In this document: piece after piece, positions 1 to 11,000 of the stretch
Layout: every line of letters begins with the position of its first letter
Numbering within the stretch: position 1 is the stretch's first letter
NCBI RefSeq assembly: GCF_002104995.1
Contig: NW_024468254.1
Span: 372,001-436,000 of the forward strand
Source: Linderina pennispora
Lineage: Eukaryota; Kickxellomycota; Kickxellomycetes; Kickxellales; Kickxellaceae
Length of the DNA: 64,000 nucleotides
Reading direction: 5' to 3'
Notes under the pieces: model-generated
What the model saw: only the letters and a program-made list of their open reading frames with translations
Databases searched by the model: none
Told to the model about the DNA's origin: nothing
Program-made: the position numbers and the translations under genes

Positions 1-1514
1 ACACTGTTGTAGTATCCGTCTTTGGCGTGCGTCGCAAAGTTCTCCACGGCCTTGGGCGCGTACTCGGGGAAAAGACGCATGTGGATGTCGCCGAGGGTTG
101 TCCGGATGACTGCAGACTTTGCAGCCTTCTGCTGCTTGTTGCGTGCCGCCGATTCGATCGCCAGCGAGGCTTCTTCGCGTGTTGGCCGCTCATTGAACAC
201 ATCGCGCGAGTCATAGTCAGGCTCGCCGCGAGTGAACATAAAAAACCGATTGCGCTTGAACGCTGTGCAGAACAGCGTCGGGTCTCCAATGGTATCCCTT
301 TTGCTGCCGCCTGGGTTGGATGCCGCCACCAGGTCGACTCGTGATGCTAATGGCTCGTGTGTTCCTTGGATCAGTGCCATGTTGACAAACCGGTGCGGCT
401 CCGATTTCCCCAGAACTGCTGCCACCCGGTTAGTTGCCAGATCCACGATCTTTATCCCCAGCAAGGAGCCATAGATTATGAAGCGGCTGCTCTCGTCAAA
501 CACTGCATTCATGTGCCGTCCGGCTTCAGACTTGAGCACCTCGTTCTCGACAGCCATGCGCCGGCCAAACTCCATTCCGTCCAATTTGAATCTGTCATCA
601 CCACCGCCTTCGCTCTGCACCTTGCTGGCTGCTGCTATTGACTCGTCATATGTTCGGTACAGCTTGCCAGTACTGAATCGGAATACACGCACGATTGCAT
701 CGTCAGTGCTTGTGCAGGCGAAAAGCTCAAAATCGGGCGAGAACGTCAGGCTGTTGGGCGTACACTTGCGTTTCTTGAACTCATATAGATTGGTTTGCGA
801 CTTGAGCTCGAACTCAACGAGCGCCGGCAACGTGTGCGGCTCCTCGACCGTCCAGTACTCTACCATACCGCCTGTATCCACAGACACCACACACTCGGCC
901 ACCGGGTTGTACGCCATCAGGCTGACTGGCTTGCGGTGCACGCCCTTCACAATTCGCTTAGGCTCCGGCCCCGCATACGGATCATATATGTAAATGTTCG
1001 GGCTGTCGCTGTCCGATACAGCAATGCACGTCGACTGGTCCAGCGGGTCCCTGATCCAGCACAGCGCCAGTGGCATGCAGTCCACAGAAATAATCCCGAT
1101 CATGTCAAAATTCACCACATCGAACACCTTGACTTGCCGATCGGTCGATGCCGTGGCAAACATCTTGCCGTCCACCGAAGCCGAAACTGCCACTGCCGCC
1201 TCCATGTGCGCGCGGAAGTGCTTGACAAATTCGATCCCCTTGTCAGAGCTCTTCTTCCAAAACTTCACATGCCCGTCGACGGATGTTGTTATGACAAAGT
1301 CCGTTGCAGTCACGACAACATGGTCCAGTGCGTCGCGATGCATGTATGACCGTTCGTACATCTCGGAGTTCGGCAGATGGCGCAGTAGTTCAGCATCCTG
1401 GGGTCGGGGTGCCACGCGCCGCTTTGACGCAGGCGGGGGCGAGTTACGAGAGCCCGATCCGTCATTGGAACTGTCTGTCGAGTCGCGTGTGCGCTTCTTT
1501 GAGCTGTCCACCAT
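1..1514 (-). CDS. PPWD1: PPWD1-type WD40-cyclophilin (partial, 3' end off window)
   Basis: Open on the minus strand from an ATG at 1514 to the left edge, about 504 codons with no stop. The N-terminus is a short Ser/Pro/Arg-rich tail (starts MVDSSKKRTRDS). A WD40 propeller follows from about residue 60, with units such as TTSVDGHVKFWKK and ATASTDRQVKVFDV. The last ~36 visible residues open a cyclophilin domain (IRTTLGDIHMRLFPEYAPK, then VENFATHAKDGYY). This WD40-then-PPIase order is diagnostic of the PPWD1 family, spliceosome-associated peptidyl-prolyl isomerases. The catalytic core of the isomerase lies outside the window, so activity cannot be judged. No intron is needed in the visible part. 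The order and length match the family, so I am confident of the family; the spliceosomal role is inferred from human PPWD1. Confidence 0.9.
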   Translation of the reverse strand, partial: MVDSSKKRTRDSTDSSNDGSGSRNSPPPASKRRVAPRPQDAELLRHLPNSEMYERSYMHRDALDHVVVTATDFVITTSVDGHVKFWKKSSDKGIEFVKHFRAHMEAAVAVSASVDGKMFATASTDRQVKVFDVVNFDMIGIISVDCMPLALCWIRDPLDQSTCIAVSDSDSPNIYIYDPYAGPEPKRIVKGVHRKPVSLMAYNPVAECVVSVDTGGMVEYWTVEEPHTLPALVEFELKSQTNLYEFKKRKCTPNSLTFSPDFELFACTSTDDAIVRVFRFSTGKLYRTYDESIAAASKVQSEGGGDDRFKLDGMEFGRRMAVENEVLKSEAGRHMNAVFDESSRFIIYGSLLGIKIVDLATNRVAAVLGKSEPHRFVNMALIQGTHEPLASRVDLVAASNPGGSKRDTIGDPTLFCTAFKRNRFFMFTRGEPDYDSRDVFNERPTREEASLAIESAARNKQQKAAKSAVIRTTLGDIHMRLFPEYAPKAVENFATHAKDGYYNS

Positions 1515-1837
1515 GGTTGCAAGAAAGTGTGGCGAGAGTTTGAACCAGAGGGGAATCCTAGAGCAGCAACCGAAACAATTGCCGCTATTTTGTGGCTACT
1601 TTTCCGATGCACTACTTTATTATCTACATCGTGAGTTATGGTCAAGGTGGCGGTGATATCGCACGAACGTGAAGCTTGGCCAATACCCCAATCTATTAAG
1701 GGCAACGAAGACGTGTGACCTATACCACGAGTGCGAAAGTGCTGCAATGTTGGATGTAGTATATTACGCCTAAGGCAAGTGTTTCAACGAGCCATATAAT
1801 AACTGTCATGATCAGTGGTAAACATAGCAGCAGATCT
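1515..1837. other. Intergenic: 5' flank of PPWD1 gene, 3' flank of PPR gene
   Basis: About 320 bases between the PPWD1-type start codon and the stop of the PPR gene, both on the minus strand. It must hold the PPWD1 promoter and the PPR 3' UTR. I see no gene or repeat in it. Confidence 0.6.
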
Positions 1838-4800
1838 TTATTCTATCTTGTGGCTATTGACAGTTCCTTGCACTCCTTCGTGGGCAAACGCGATCCTCAA
1901 ACTCGCCTTCTGCAGCCTCTCCTGAAGCACACCTTCAACTACCAGCGGCAGCCATTTCTTGGCTACGTCATCCAGACTCCGGAGCTCCGCAGCCCATGCA
2001 ATCTCGCGCTCCTTATGTACCTGGCGGCGCTCACGCATCACCTGAAGCTCGTCGTCAGTCCGCGCTTGCTCGGCCAGAGGATACGCAGAAAAAGTGCAGA
2101 GCTCGGCGCCTAATTCGCTGTCGATGTTTAGCAGGCAGTCAAGGGCGATGCGGCGGTCGCGCTCGGCCATTAGGAGCTTGCGCACAACGTCGATTTGCCG
2201 CAGAAGCAGGTTGGTCATGTACCAGGGAAGCTCGAGGCTCCGGTACCGATATGCTGTCGAGGGACCGGCAGGAGGACCGGCAGGCTCTACCAGAGACAGG
2301 ATGCGAGTGAGCTCAGCGTACTTGCGACCAAGCAGCATGCACGAAAGATACTCGCACATATGGATGTTGTTGAAGTTGAAGCCAGCCGTCTCGAGATGGT
2401 TCCATTGCCGCATGATAATGTCTGCAATGCTCTGCGCCGTCTCCTGCGTACTGCTATCATGGTCAATTGCGGATTCTGGCTTATTTTCTGGCTGTTTCTC
2501 GGCCTCACCTACCGGCCGTTCAGCCTCAGACTTGCTATCCAGGGCTACCGCTGCCTCTACAACCTCGGTCTTGTCGACTCCCTCGGGCAGCCAATAGCCA
2601 AAATCCGTGAATGCCTCTACTGGATTGAATGCAACATGGGGGACGGTATACCGGTGCTTCACGAAGAACTTGTATGCGTGGCTGATGAGCTGGTCCAGCT
2701 CGTTCTCGATGCTACTGACAATCTGCGCCCGATAAGCCATGTTCGCCATATACTTGCGCACATTAGCCGGTCCAGTATCCACATCGTAGACGCCTGGCTG
2801 ATACAGCTTCATCCGGTGGCGCTCGTCAAGCACAGCCTTCATCTGCTCCGGGTACAGGGGCTCGAAGAAATACTGCACTAGCGTCTGCCTCTTCTTCAAA
2901 GCGCGCTGGGCGCCAATCGATTTGCCCGCTGTGCGCAGCAGCAACGTCCAGGCGGGCTGATGGAACTGTGCTGTGTAGCTCAAAGACTTTGACAGAATGC
3001 CACCGCGACGCGGGTTCCACCGTGCGATGGGGAAGTTCTGGATGAACCGGTCCCAGGTCGCCAGCGCGCGCAGCGGCCGGTGTCCGCGACAGTACACTTT
3101 CAGCATCGCAATGTAGATGATGGGGTCCAGGTTGTAGAAGCTGCGCGAGCGCATCTCCTCCATGCGCTGGTCTGCCCCTGTCTCCGCCATATCGAGCAGC
3201 TCGGGCCAGTCGGACCGGCCTGGGTCCTCAGTGTAAATTTCCAGCGGGTCCTCGCCATTGGCTGTGCGCCCAGCCAGCGACTCACGCTGCTTCTGCGCCC
3301 ATTCCTGCTCCTGCGCGACTTGGTTGAACACAAGCTCGGCGCTGCCCACACGTCTAGCCACCCCAAAGGCGCAGATCAGGATGGTGTAGATTACGAGATC
3401 GGGTGCGATTCCAACACGTATCATCTCGTTGAACACGCGCGTGCAGTTGTCAACGTCCTTGGACAGCGCATACGAGTGCATCAGGATCGCAAATGTATAA
3501 ACATCAGGCTTGACACCCAGACGCAGCATCGACTCGTACATGTGCATTGCCCTGCGCCCGTCGCCATGGTGCAGGTGGCCGATGATCAAGTAGTTGAACG
3601 GCCGTGCTGGGATCTTGCTCGTTGGCAGAAGCGTGTTGTCGAGCAGATAGCGCAGCTCAGCCTGCGCCTGCTCCAGATTGCCGCCAGCGACATGTGCCTC
3701 GATAATGGCAATGTTGAGGTTGAGCCCGGGCCGCACCATGCTATGCGGCTTGCGCAGGTTGTCGATGATTGACACTGCGCGGTCCACCCAGCCATTGTAC
3801 GCGTACGCCTGCACCAGCAGGGTGTAATGCTTCTGCGTTGGGAACTGGCCCATCTCCAGCAGCTCGTCAAATGCAGCTTGCACACCTACTACGTCGCCGT
3901 GATTGACCAGCGTGCGCATCCACTGGGCGTACAGAGGCAATGACAGCGGCTGCTGCAAGGTCTCTCGCACGTACGCGTGAATGGTGTCGAACAGATCAAG
4001 AGCTTGCTCGCGCAGTGTCGCCTGCATTATCTGCTCAAGCATCGGGTATTGCGGCACAATGCCCTTGCTCGCCATCTCCCTCATCACCCGTATCACACCT
4101 GGCAGATTCTTCGCCTTGATGTGTGTCTTGAGCATCAGCGCATATGTCTCCAGTGTTCCAGGGAAGTCCTGTCCGTAGGCCACCTGCGTTTCACCAACTG
4201 TCTCGCTGCTCGGAATGTGTGCCTCCGATTCTGCTTCTCCGGCCTCCTTGTGGCCTGTAAGCCTATCCATTAGCCGCTTCACCATTGCATCAATTGTTGC
4301 CGAATCACTTGGCTCCGAGTACACCTGCAGCAGCGCCCTTGCCAGCTTCTCCACTGGGACCCTGTCGCCATATGAACGATCCCAGCTGCGGAGCAACATC
4401 AGTGCCTCAGACTCCCGGCCCCCACGTATGTAGTACTGCAACAGCGGTGCAATGCACTCGATATCAGCCTGCAGCCCGTTTGTCTGCTTGCGGATATTCT
4501 CCCGGTATCTGACCTTTGCTGATGACGACATGTGCACCCCATGGTCCTGGTTCTGACTGAGCACCATTGCATGGCGGCGAACAAGCAGGTCACGGGCAAT
4601 CAAAAACACGCGCTGGATCTGCCCGTTTTCGGCATAGAGCTTCGCCAGCTGCCCGTATGTGGTATCCTCAGGCACCACGCCCTCATCGACCATCTCCTTG
4701 AACAGGTGCTCGGAGAGCTTCTCGTTCTTGAGCCGCACAGCACCGCCGATCAGATGTGCGTAGACGACCGGATCGGGCTTTGCCCGTAGTGGGAGCTGCG

Positions 4801-6223
4801 CTGCAGCCATTCCTTGCCGCATCGCATCTTCACGCGACAGAGACATGGTGTCGAAAGAGGTGGCAGCCTCCAGGGCGGATGCTACATACATGATCTGCAC
4901 CTTTAGTTCCCAGGGAATATGATCGGCCGAATATGGCGCTTTTGGCATGTCCTCGCCGCGGTCCGGCAAGCACCGGCTAATGCGCATCACCCAGACCGCC
5001 TGCTCAACACACGCCTGGCGCACTAGCAATCGCACAAGGTCGCGTGTCAGTGTGGTCGGCGGCCGTGCGCCGCGACTCAGAAACTCGATCCATGTTTTGA
5101 CAAAGTACGGCCTGTCGCGCTGCCGTGTCAGCACTTCGCTGACGATTTCCCAGGTCTGCTTGTTGGGCATCAGGTGGCGGGCAACCCGGTACGGCACCTG
5201 CGTCGACGTCTCGAGCATCCGGCTCAGTACCTCCATTACTCCACGAACGTGGTATATCTGCGCAAACCCTAGCATCGCCATATGATACAGTGTCCGGGAG
5301 ACAGGAAGTGGCTTCCGCTCCTTGCCAGCTTCCTGCCGCTGTCGCCGCTTCTGCCGCTCCTCAATGACCAGCAGCTGCACGCGGTCAAGTTCGCCGCCGC
5401 TCTTCAGATTCTCGATATTCGCCTGCTCTGCCTTGAGGATGTCGCTCTCGATACTTTTCTCTCCACTCGCGTCTCTGGCGTTCGTCTCGCGTTTCTGCTG
5501 TTCGTTCAAAAGCGATTGCTCGATGCGCTCAATCTCGGCCTCTGACGGAATAACGTCGGTGGACAGCAGATATTTTCCGCGCCGTTTTCGCACCGACGCC
5601 AAGAACGGTGCAATGTCTGAAGTATCGACCAGATCGTCCAGCAGCTTCAATGCATCCTTCTCTCTTCCAGCCTCCTGCGCCAGCGCCCGAACCAAACACG
5701 CATAGTCGTCGATGCTGGGTGTGAAACCAAGGTCTGAATAGTTGCCAAGCAGCTCTAGTACAATCGCTGATACCAGGTCCTCCGACCGCACGCTTCTAAT
5801 CGATCGGTCATTAACAACACTAGACAGCACCCGCTGCATGGCGCGGACTGTCAGATACCGATGCAGGTTCTGGCTGCGCAATGTCTGATACAGGGAGTAT
5901 ATGTGCTGGCCAGTTGATGTCTGGCGTTGAAGCACGTCGCTGAACCGCCGCAATGCGTGCTGCTGGGTGGGCGGCAGGAGCTGGTAGAACTTTGTCAGAA
6001 ACGGGCTGTCGCCACGCAAAAGCAGCTTCTCCAATTCCCCGCTCCTTCTGCTCTCTCGTGCATCCTTATGCTGATCTACTCGCGAACATGTCGAAAAGCT
6101 GTGCCGTGGAGCCGATCTGATCCGACATGCATACGCGGGCTGCTGGAATATGCACTGAAGTGGCCACCGCTGTTGTGCCCTTCGCCTGAGGGCCACGGCT
6201 GCCTTTTGTGTGTACCGCAGCAT
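1838..6223 (-). CDS. Large mitochondrial pentatricopeptide-repeat (PPR) protein
   Basis: Single-exon gene of 1461 residues. The first ~45 residues are rich in Arg/Ala/Ser and lack acids (MLRYTQKAAVALRRRAQQRW...), a typical mitochondrial presequence. The middle holds degenerate 35-residue helical repeats of PPR type, for example around KPDVYTFAILMHSYALSKD, APDLVIYTILICAFG, and the segment with MREMASKGIVPQYPML. PPR proteins bind organellar RNA and act in transcript processing, stability or translation; in fungi, large ones of this form serve mitochondrial mRNA expression. A charged region near residues 1230-1280 (Glu/Lys/Ser) is probably disordered. I cannot assign an ortholog such as Pet309 or Ppr-type factors from the sequence alone. 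The start is set by the presequence and by the absence of an upstream in-frame Met. Confidence 0.88.
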   Translation of the reverse strand: MLRYTQKAAVALRRRAQQRWPLQCIFQQPAYACRIRSAPRHSFSTCSRVDQHKDARESRRSGELEKLLLRGDSPFLTKFYQLLPPTQQHALRRFSDVLQRQTSTGQHIYSLYQTLRSQNLHRYLTVRAMQRVLSSVVNDRSIRSVRSEDLVSAIVLELLGNYSDLGFTPSIDDYACLVRALAQEAGREKDALKLLDDLVDTSDIAPFLASVRKRRGKYLLSTDVIPSEAEIERIEQSLLNEQQKRETNARDASGEKSIESDILKAEQANIENLKSGGELDRVQLLVIEERQKRRQRQEAGKERKPLPVSRTLYHMAMLGFAQIYHVRGVMEVLSRMLETSTQVPYRVARHLMPNKQTWEIVSEVLTRQRDRPYFVKTWIEFLSRGARPPTTLTRDLVRLLVRQACVEQAVWVMRISRCLPDRGEDMPKAPYSADHIPWELKVQIMYVASALEAATSFDTMSLSREDAMRQGMAAAQLPLRAKPDPVVYAHLIGGAVRLKNEKLSEHLFKEMVDEGVVPEDTTYGQLAKLYAENGQIQRVFLIARDLLVRRHAMVLSQNQDHGVHMSSSAKVRYRENIRKQTNGLQADIECIAPLLQYYIRGGRESEALMLLRSWDRSYGDRVPVEKLARALLQVYSEPSDSATIDAMVKRLMDRLTGHKEAGEAESEAHIPSSETVGETQVAYGQDFPGTLETYALMLKTHIKAKNLPGVIRVMREMASKGIVPQYPMLEQIMQATLREQALDLFDTIHAYVRETLQQPLSLPLYAQWMRTLVNHGDVVGVQAAFDELLEMGQFPTQKHYTLLVQAYAYNGWVDRAVSIIDNLRKPHSMVRPGLNLNIAIIEAHVAGGNLEQAQAELRYLLDNTLLPTSKIPARPFNYLIIGHLHHGDGRRAMHMYESMLRLGVKPDVYTFAILMHSYALSKDVDNCTRVFNEMIRVGIAPDLVIYTILICAFGVARRVGSAELVFNQVAQEQEWAQKQRESLAGRTANGEDPLEIYTEDPGRSDWPELLDMAETGADQRMEEMRSRSFYNLDPIIYIAMLKVYCRGHRPLRALATWDRFIQNFPIARWNPRRGGILSKSLSYTAQFHQPAWTLLLRTAGKSIGAQRALKKRQTLVQYFFEPLYPEQMKAVLDERHRMKLYQPGVYDVDTGPANVRKYMANMAYRAQIVSSIENELDQLISHAYKFFVKHRYTVPHVAFNPVEAFTDFGYWLPEGVDKTEVVEAAVALDSKSEAERPVGEAEKQPENKPESAIDHDSSTQETAQSIADIIMRQWNHLETAGFNFNNIHMCEYLSCMLLGRKYAELTRILSLVEPAGPPAGPSTAYRYRSLELPWYMTNLLLRQIDVVRKLLMAERDRRIALDCLLNIDSELGAELCTFSAYPLAEQARTDDELQVMRERRQVHKEREIAWAAELRSLDDVAKKWLPLVVEGVLQERLQKASLRIAFAHEGVQGTVNSHKIE

Positions 6224-6757
6224 ATACCGGCCGGATGAGAGTACTCTACAAATATCAACTTGTGTCCGAGAAAGATGCAGGCTTAGCGTCAGACCAAGAT
6301 TGCTTGCGCAGATCGCGGCTCCAGAGTTTCACGAGGATCACAGGATCGGGCTTTTGGCTGGAGACCGTGCTTACCTTCTTTGCGTTCCTCTGGTCTATGC
6401 AGACTTTATCGCACAGTGCTGTCTGTGCAAAGACGCTAATTCAGTTCGAATTCACTACCGCGCAGTGGGCGCTCCCTCGTTTGCAGCTATTTTAAACCGC
6501 CGACAAATATGCAAGAGGCAGCCAAATACAGATACGGTATGGGTATCGTTTCGCGCAAAACGCTTCCGGGTCTGGCAAAAAGAAACTGTGTTGGTAAATG
6601 AGCAGCGGTATGTAGAAATGCGAAAGCTAAGGTACGAGTCGCCGCATAATTTTTTGCTCTTTGCATCGCATCATTATCATTCAAAAAATCGGTGTTCATA
6701 TAGATTTACTTTGGATCACAGGTGATTAAGAATTACTCCTCGGTCCGATGCGCCAGC
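6224..6757. other. Intergenic: PPR promoter side and SGT2 3' side
   Basis: 534 bases between the PPR start and the SGT2 stop, AT-richer than the genes. Short open frames on either strand do not resemble proteins. Nothing else is recognisable. Confidence 0.6.
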
Positions 6758-7840
6758 CTACTGCGTGTTGCCGCCGCCGCTGCTGTTGTTCCGGTTGGCA
6801 CCACCCATGAACTGCTGAGCCATGTTCATCAGATCGGGGTTGTTCATGAGGCCAGCAAGCGGGTTGGATCCCCCGGCGCCCCCAGCACCGGCTCCTCCGG
6901 CTCCTCCAGCACCACCCGGGCCGCCAAACTCACGCGCCATGTTCATGATATCTGGGTTGCTCATCATCTCCGACATACTCGGCATCTGCCCGTTGCTGCG
7001 GTAGTTCTCGGCCATGCGCGAAATCGCCGGGTTGCTCATCAGCCGCTCCAGCCCGCCGTTCGCCATCATGTTCTGCGCCATGCCCATCAGCGCCGGGTTG
7101 CTCATCAGCGACCCCAAATCAAACCCGCCCGGGCCACTGCCAGCGCCGCCGGCCGACCGCTCTGCAGGCTGCTCAACAGCGCTCTCCTCGGTGATCTTTC
7201 CCTTGGCCGTCGCCAGCGCGCTCTGCATAACCTTGTTCTCCGGATCCAGCTCCAGGCCCTTCGTGTATGCATCGACCGCCTCCTTGTACTCGCCCAGGCC
7301 GTAGTGCGCCAGCCCCAGCCGCGAATACCCCTTGCTGTACTTGGGGTCGACCTCCAGTGCCTTCTTGGCGTCGCTGACGGCGCTCGCGTGGTCGCCCGCC
7401 TGGCTGTGTGCCGCCGCGCGGTTCCCGTAGTACACAGCGTTGTTGTCCACTATCGCGATGGCCTCGGTGTACTTGGTGATGGCCTCGGCAAAGTTCTTCT
7501 GCACTACCAGCGCGTTGCCCTCGGCCTTCAGCGCCTCGGCGCGCTTCTTGTCGTCCTCGGACGGACCAGCCGGCGCAGCAGCAGCAGGCGCAGCAGGCTT
7601 CTCGGTGCTGGACAGCTTCGCCTGCGTGTTCAAGTACACATCAAAGACCTTGTCGAGCGTGATGGGCTTGATGGAGAGCTCCGGGGAGGCGTCTTCGAGC
7701 TCAAAGGCATCCACGATGCACTGCTTGGCCACCTCCAGGCTCTCGGCGCCATCGGACGACACGAGGCTCTCGCTGATAGCCTTGTCCAAGTAGTCAACGA
7801 TGCTTGTGGCCAGGCGCTTGCGCTTCAATTCGGCGTCCAT
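6758..7840 (-). CDS. SGT2: Small glutamine-rich TPR co-chaperone Sgt2/SGTA
   Basis: 360 residues, single exon, near the usual length of the family (about 310-350). An N-terminal homodimerisation helix pair (residues 1-50) is followed by an Ala/Pro linker and three TPRs (about residues 99-204, including EGNALVVQKNFAEAITKYTE and YSRLGLAHYGLGEYKEAVDA). The C-terminal half is rich in Gly, Asn, Met and Gln with repeated STI1-like NP units (LMSNPALMGMAQNMM, LMSNPAISRMAENY, MMSNPDIMNMAREFGG, LMNNPDLMNMAQQFMGG). Sgt2 captures tail-anchored membrane proteins with its C-terminus, passes them to the Get4-Get5/Get3 pathway through the N-terminus, and docks Hsp70/Hsp90 on the TPRs. All three modules are present, so it should be functional. 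Confidence 0.95.
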   Translation of the reverse strand: MDAELKRKRLATSIVDYLDKAISESLVSSDGAESLEVAKQCIVDAFELEDASPELSIKPITLDKVFDVYLNTQAKLSSTEKPAAPAAAAPAGPSEDDKKRAEALKAEGNALVVQKNFAEAITKYTEAIAIVDNNAVYYGNRAAAHSQAGDHASAVSDAKKALEVDPKYSKGYSRLGLAHYGLGEYKEAVDAYTKGLELDPENKVMQSALATAKGKITEESAVEQPAERSAGGAGSGPGGFDLGSLMSNPALMGMAQNMMANGGLERLMSNPAISRMAENYRSNGQMPSMSEMMSNPDIMNMAREFGGPGGAGGAGGAGAGGAGGSNPLAGLMNNPDLMNMAQQFMGGANRNNSSGGGNTQ

Positions 7841-8012
7841 TTTAAAGAAAATTGTGTTTAGCTCGTAAAATTACTGAGGATGCAAAAGCAAGAAGCTCCT
7901 AGAACCCGGACTGCTGAAGGATGTACTGTCACCTCACCCACGGGCACGGGAGCACGTGCTGATTGGATACTGCATATATTTGGAAGTCGGAAGTCGAGAG
8001 AGAAAAAACAGG

Positions 8013-11000
8013 TTACCAGGCAAGCTGGTCCTTGGCCTCGGCATCGCCGCACGACGTGGGCTTACCGCAGGCGCCGGCGTTCTTGAGCACTGACTCAGGG
8101 TCAGCGGCAATGGCAGCGCGGAAGAGCAGGTTGCCGTACTTCTTGTACATCTCGGTGACACCGCCGCCCAGAATCAGACGCTCCTCCATGGTCGACAGCA
8201 CGAAGCTGAAGGCCTTGCCGCCGCAGTAGATCTTGCGGTTCGGCAGGTCAATGGACACCTCGGCGCCCTCCTGCGCAAGCTCGTAGAACTTCTCGTCCTT
8301 GAGGACAATGCCCAGAAGAGCCATGTTCGGCTGGTTGCGCTGGTAGATGAAGGCGTACGACTTGGCAATGACAGCCTTGACGTTGGCGCCCTTGATGGCA
8401 CGCGGAGCCTCCTCGCGCGACGAGCCGGAACCAAAGCCAATGCCAGCAACAATGATGTCGAAGCCCTGGGCGACCTTCTCGCGGAACTCGGGGCGGAAGT
8501 ACTGGAAGCAGTGCGTACCGAGGTCCTCATCCGACACACCCGGCATGAACGGCGCGGGGATGATCGCGTCAGTGTCGATGTTGTCGCCGAAGCGCTGCAC
8601 CTTGCCGGTGATCATGCTCGACTTGTCGATCGGCTCCGACTCGCCCTCCACGGCGGCGTTCGCCCCAGTGCCCTCGGTGTTGCGCGACTGGATGGTCTCG
8701 CCACGCGCCTCCTCCAGCACCGGGTTCGGCTCGGACACAACAATCTCCTCGCCCTTGTCCATCCACAGGTCCAGCATCTTCGCGTAGCGCTCGCGGTCGA
8801 TCATGTCCAGCAGCTCGCGCGGGTTGGTCACCTTCATGGCGAATGATGACGCAGCAACCGTGGCCGCCGACGCAAGGTTAGCAATCGAGCCAGCGCCCAT
8901 GCGGTTCTTGAAGTTACGGTTCTGCGAGCTGAGCCACACCTCGCCGTCGCCGGCCACGTCGGCCGCAATGCCGAGGCAGTACGAGCAGCCAGGGGCACCA
9001 ACAATGAAGCCGGCGCGCTCGTACACGTCGACGAGACCCAGACGGCGCAGCTTCGCCAGAATCGGGACTGAGCCGGGGGTGACACGGCGGTTGGCGCCGG
9101 ACACAGGCACCAGGCCCTTCTTGAGACCAGCCTCCAGCACCAGCGCACCGAGAATCAGGTCCTCCTCGGCCGTGGTACAGGCGCCGATGAAGCAGCCGTC
9201 CAGGTCCATCTTGACCTGGTCAACGTGCACTACATTGTCGGGGCTCGGGTGCAGAGCCACCAGCGAGTCGACCTGCGACAGATCAATGATATGCGACTCG
9301 GCGTACTGCGCGTCCTCGTCGGCACGGAAGAACAGCGACTGCTTCTTGTACTCGGGACTCTTGCGCTTGGCGATGTACGCGGCAGTGATCTCGTCAGCCT
9401 CAAAGACACCGGCAATGCCGCCAAACTCGGTGGCCATGTTGGCGCACGCGAACCGCGCATCACAGCTCATGTACTTCAGACCCGGGCCAGTGTACTCGAC
9501 AGCGCGCTCGAACGCGACGGTGTTGCGCTTCAGCTGACGCAGCACGTCGAGGATGATGTCCTTGCCGCCAATACCGAACGGCGGGGCATTGACGAAGCGG
9601 ATCTCCACCGTCTCAGGCACCTGCAGCCAGGTCTCACCTGTCACCAGCGGCATGACAACATCAGCGGCACCCATACCGATCGAGAGTGCGCCGACAGCAC
9701 CGCCCGAGCATGTGTGCGAGTCGGCACCAATCACCAGCTGGCTGGGCTGGGCACGCTCGCGGTAGAACTCGGTGTGCAGGATGGTGTAGTTGGGGCGGTA
9801 GAAATCGACCAGGTGCGCCTCTTCAGCGAACGCAGCCGACGTCGAGAACAGGTCCTTCGGCTTGGGCTGGTTCATGATGCGCGGATCCACAGTGTGGTCC
9901 ACTGCCAGCCAGAACCGGTCGTTACGGTTGATGCCCGGCCTGCCCATCGAGTTGTACGTCTTGTCCATGCCCTTCCACGTGATCTCAGACGCGATCGTCC
10001 AGTCAACGCCCACGCACACCATGTCGCCAGGCTTGACGTCACCAGGCGCTGCCAGACCGATCGCATGGTGCGCGATGATCTTCTCGCACAGGGTCATGCC
10101 TCGACGACCTACGGGACGCTCCAGCAGCAGCGGGCGCTGCACCGCGCGGTCCTCGACGTTGAGACCCTCAGCGTACGGCGTCACCGCACGCACGACGGCG
10201 TCACCGATCTCGGCAGTCGATGCGCTGCCGCCCAGGTCCTTGGACCGGATGTTCCAGCCGTTGAGCTGGTCGTCGTCGAGCACGCGCCGCACAGCAAGCT
10301 CAATGATGTTGGCCTCGCGCTCCAGTCCGAACGAGTAGCGCAGCATCATGGCTGCACTGAGGATGGTGCCCACTGGGTTGGCGATACCCTGTCCAGCGAT
10401 GTCGGGAGCAGAGCCGTGGATCGGCTCGTACAGTCCGCGGCACGGCTTGCCGGCCACGGGCACAGAGTTGAGCGACGCCGAGGGCAGCAGGCCCAGCGAA
10501 CCGGGGATCACCGATGCCTCATCCGACAGGATGTCGCCAAACATGTTCTCGGTCAGCACAACGCCGTTCAGCGCGCGTGGGCTCTTGACCATCAGCATCG
10601 ATGCCGAATCCACAAGGTGGTGCACCAGCTTGACCTTGGGGAACTCGCGGGTGATGACGTCGGTCACCACGCGGCGCCACAGACGCGACGTTGCCAGCAC
10701 GTTGGCCTTGTCAATCGAGTGAATTGTCTGCGCCGGCCGCGATTTGGATGCCAGCACACCAGCCAGGCGCGCAATGCGCTCAACCTCGGGCACAGAGTAC
10801 TCCATGGTGTCGTATGCCTTGCCCTCGCTGTCCTCCTCGCCACGCTTGCCAAAGTAGATTCCGCCCACCAGCTCGCGAAGCAGAGTGAACTCGGCTCCGC
10901 GCACCAGATCCTCCTTGAGCGGCGATGCGCTCATCAGCGTGTCAGCCGGGAAGCTCATCGGCCGGATGTTGGCGAACAGATCCAGCGATTTCCGCAGATC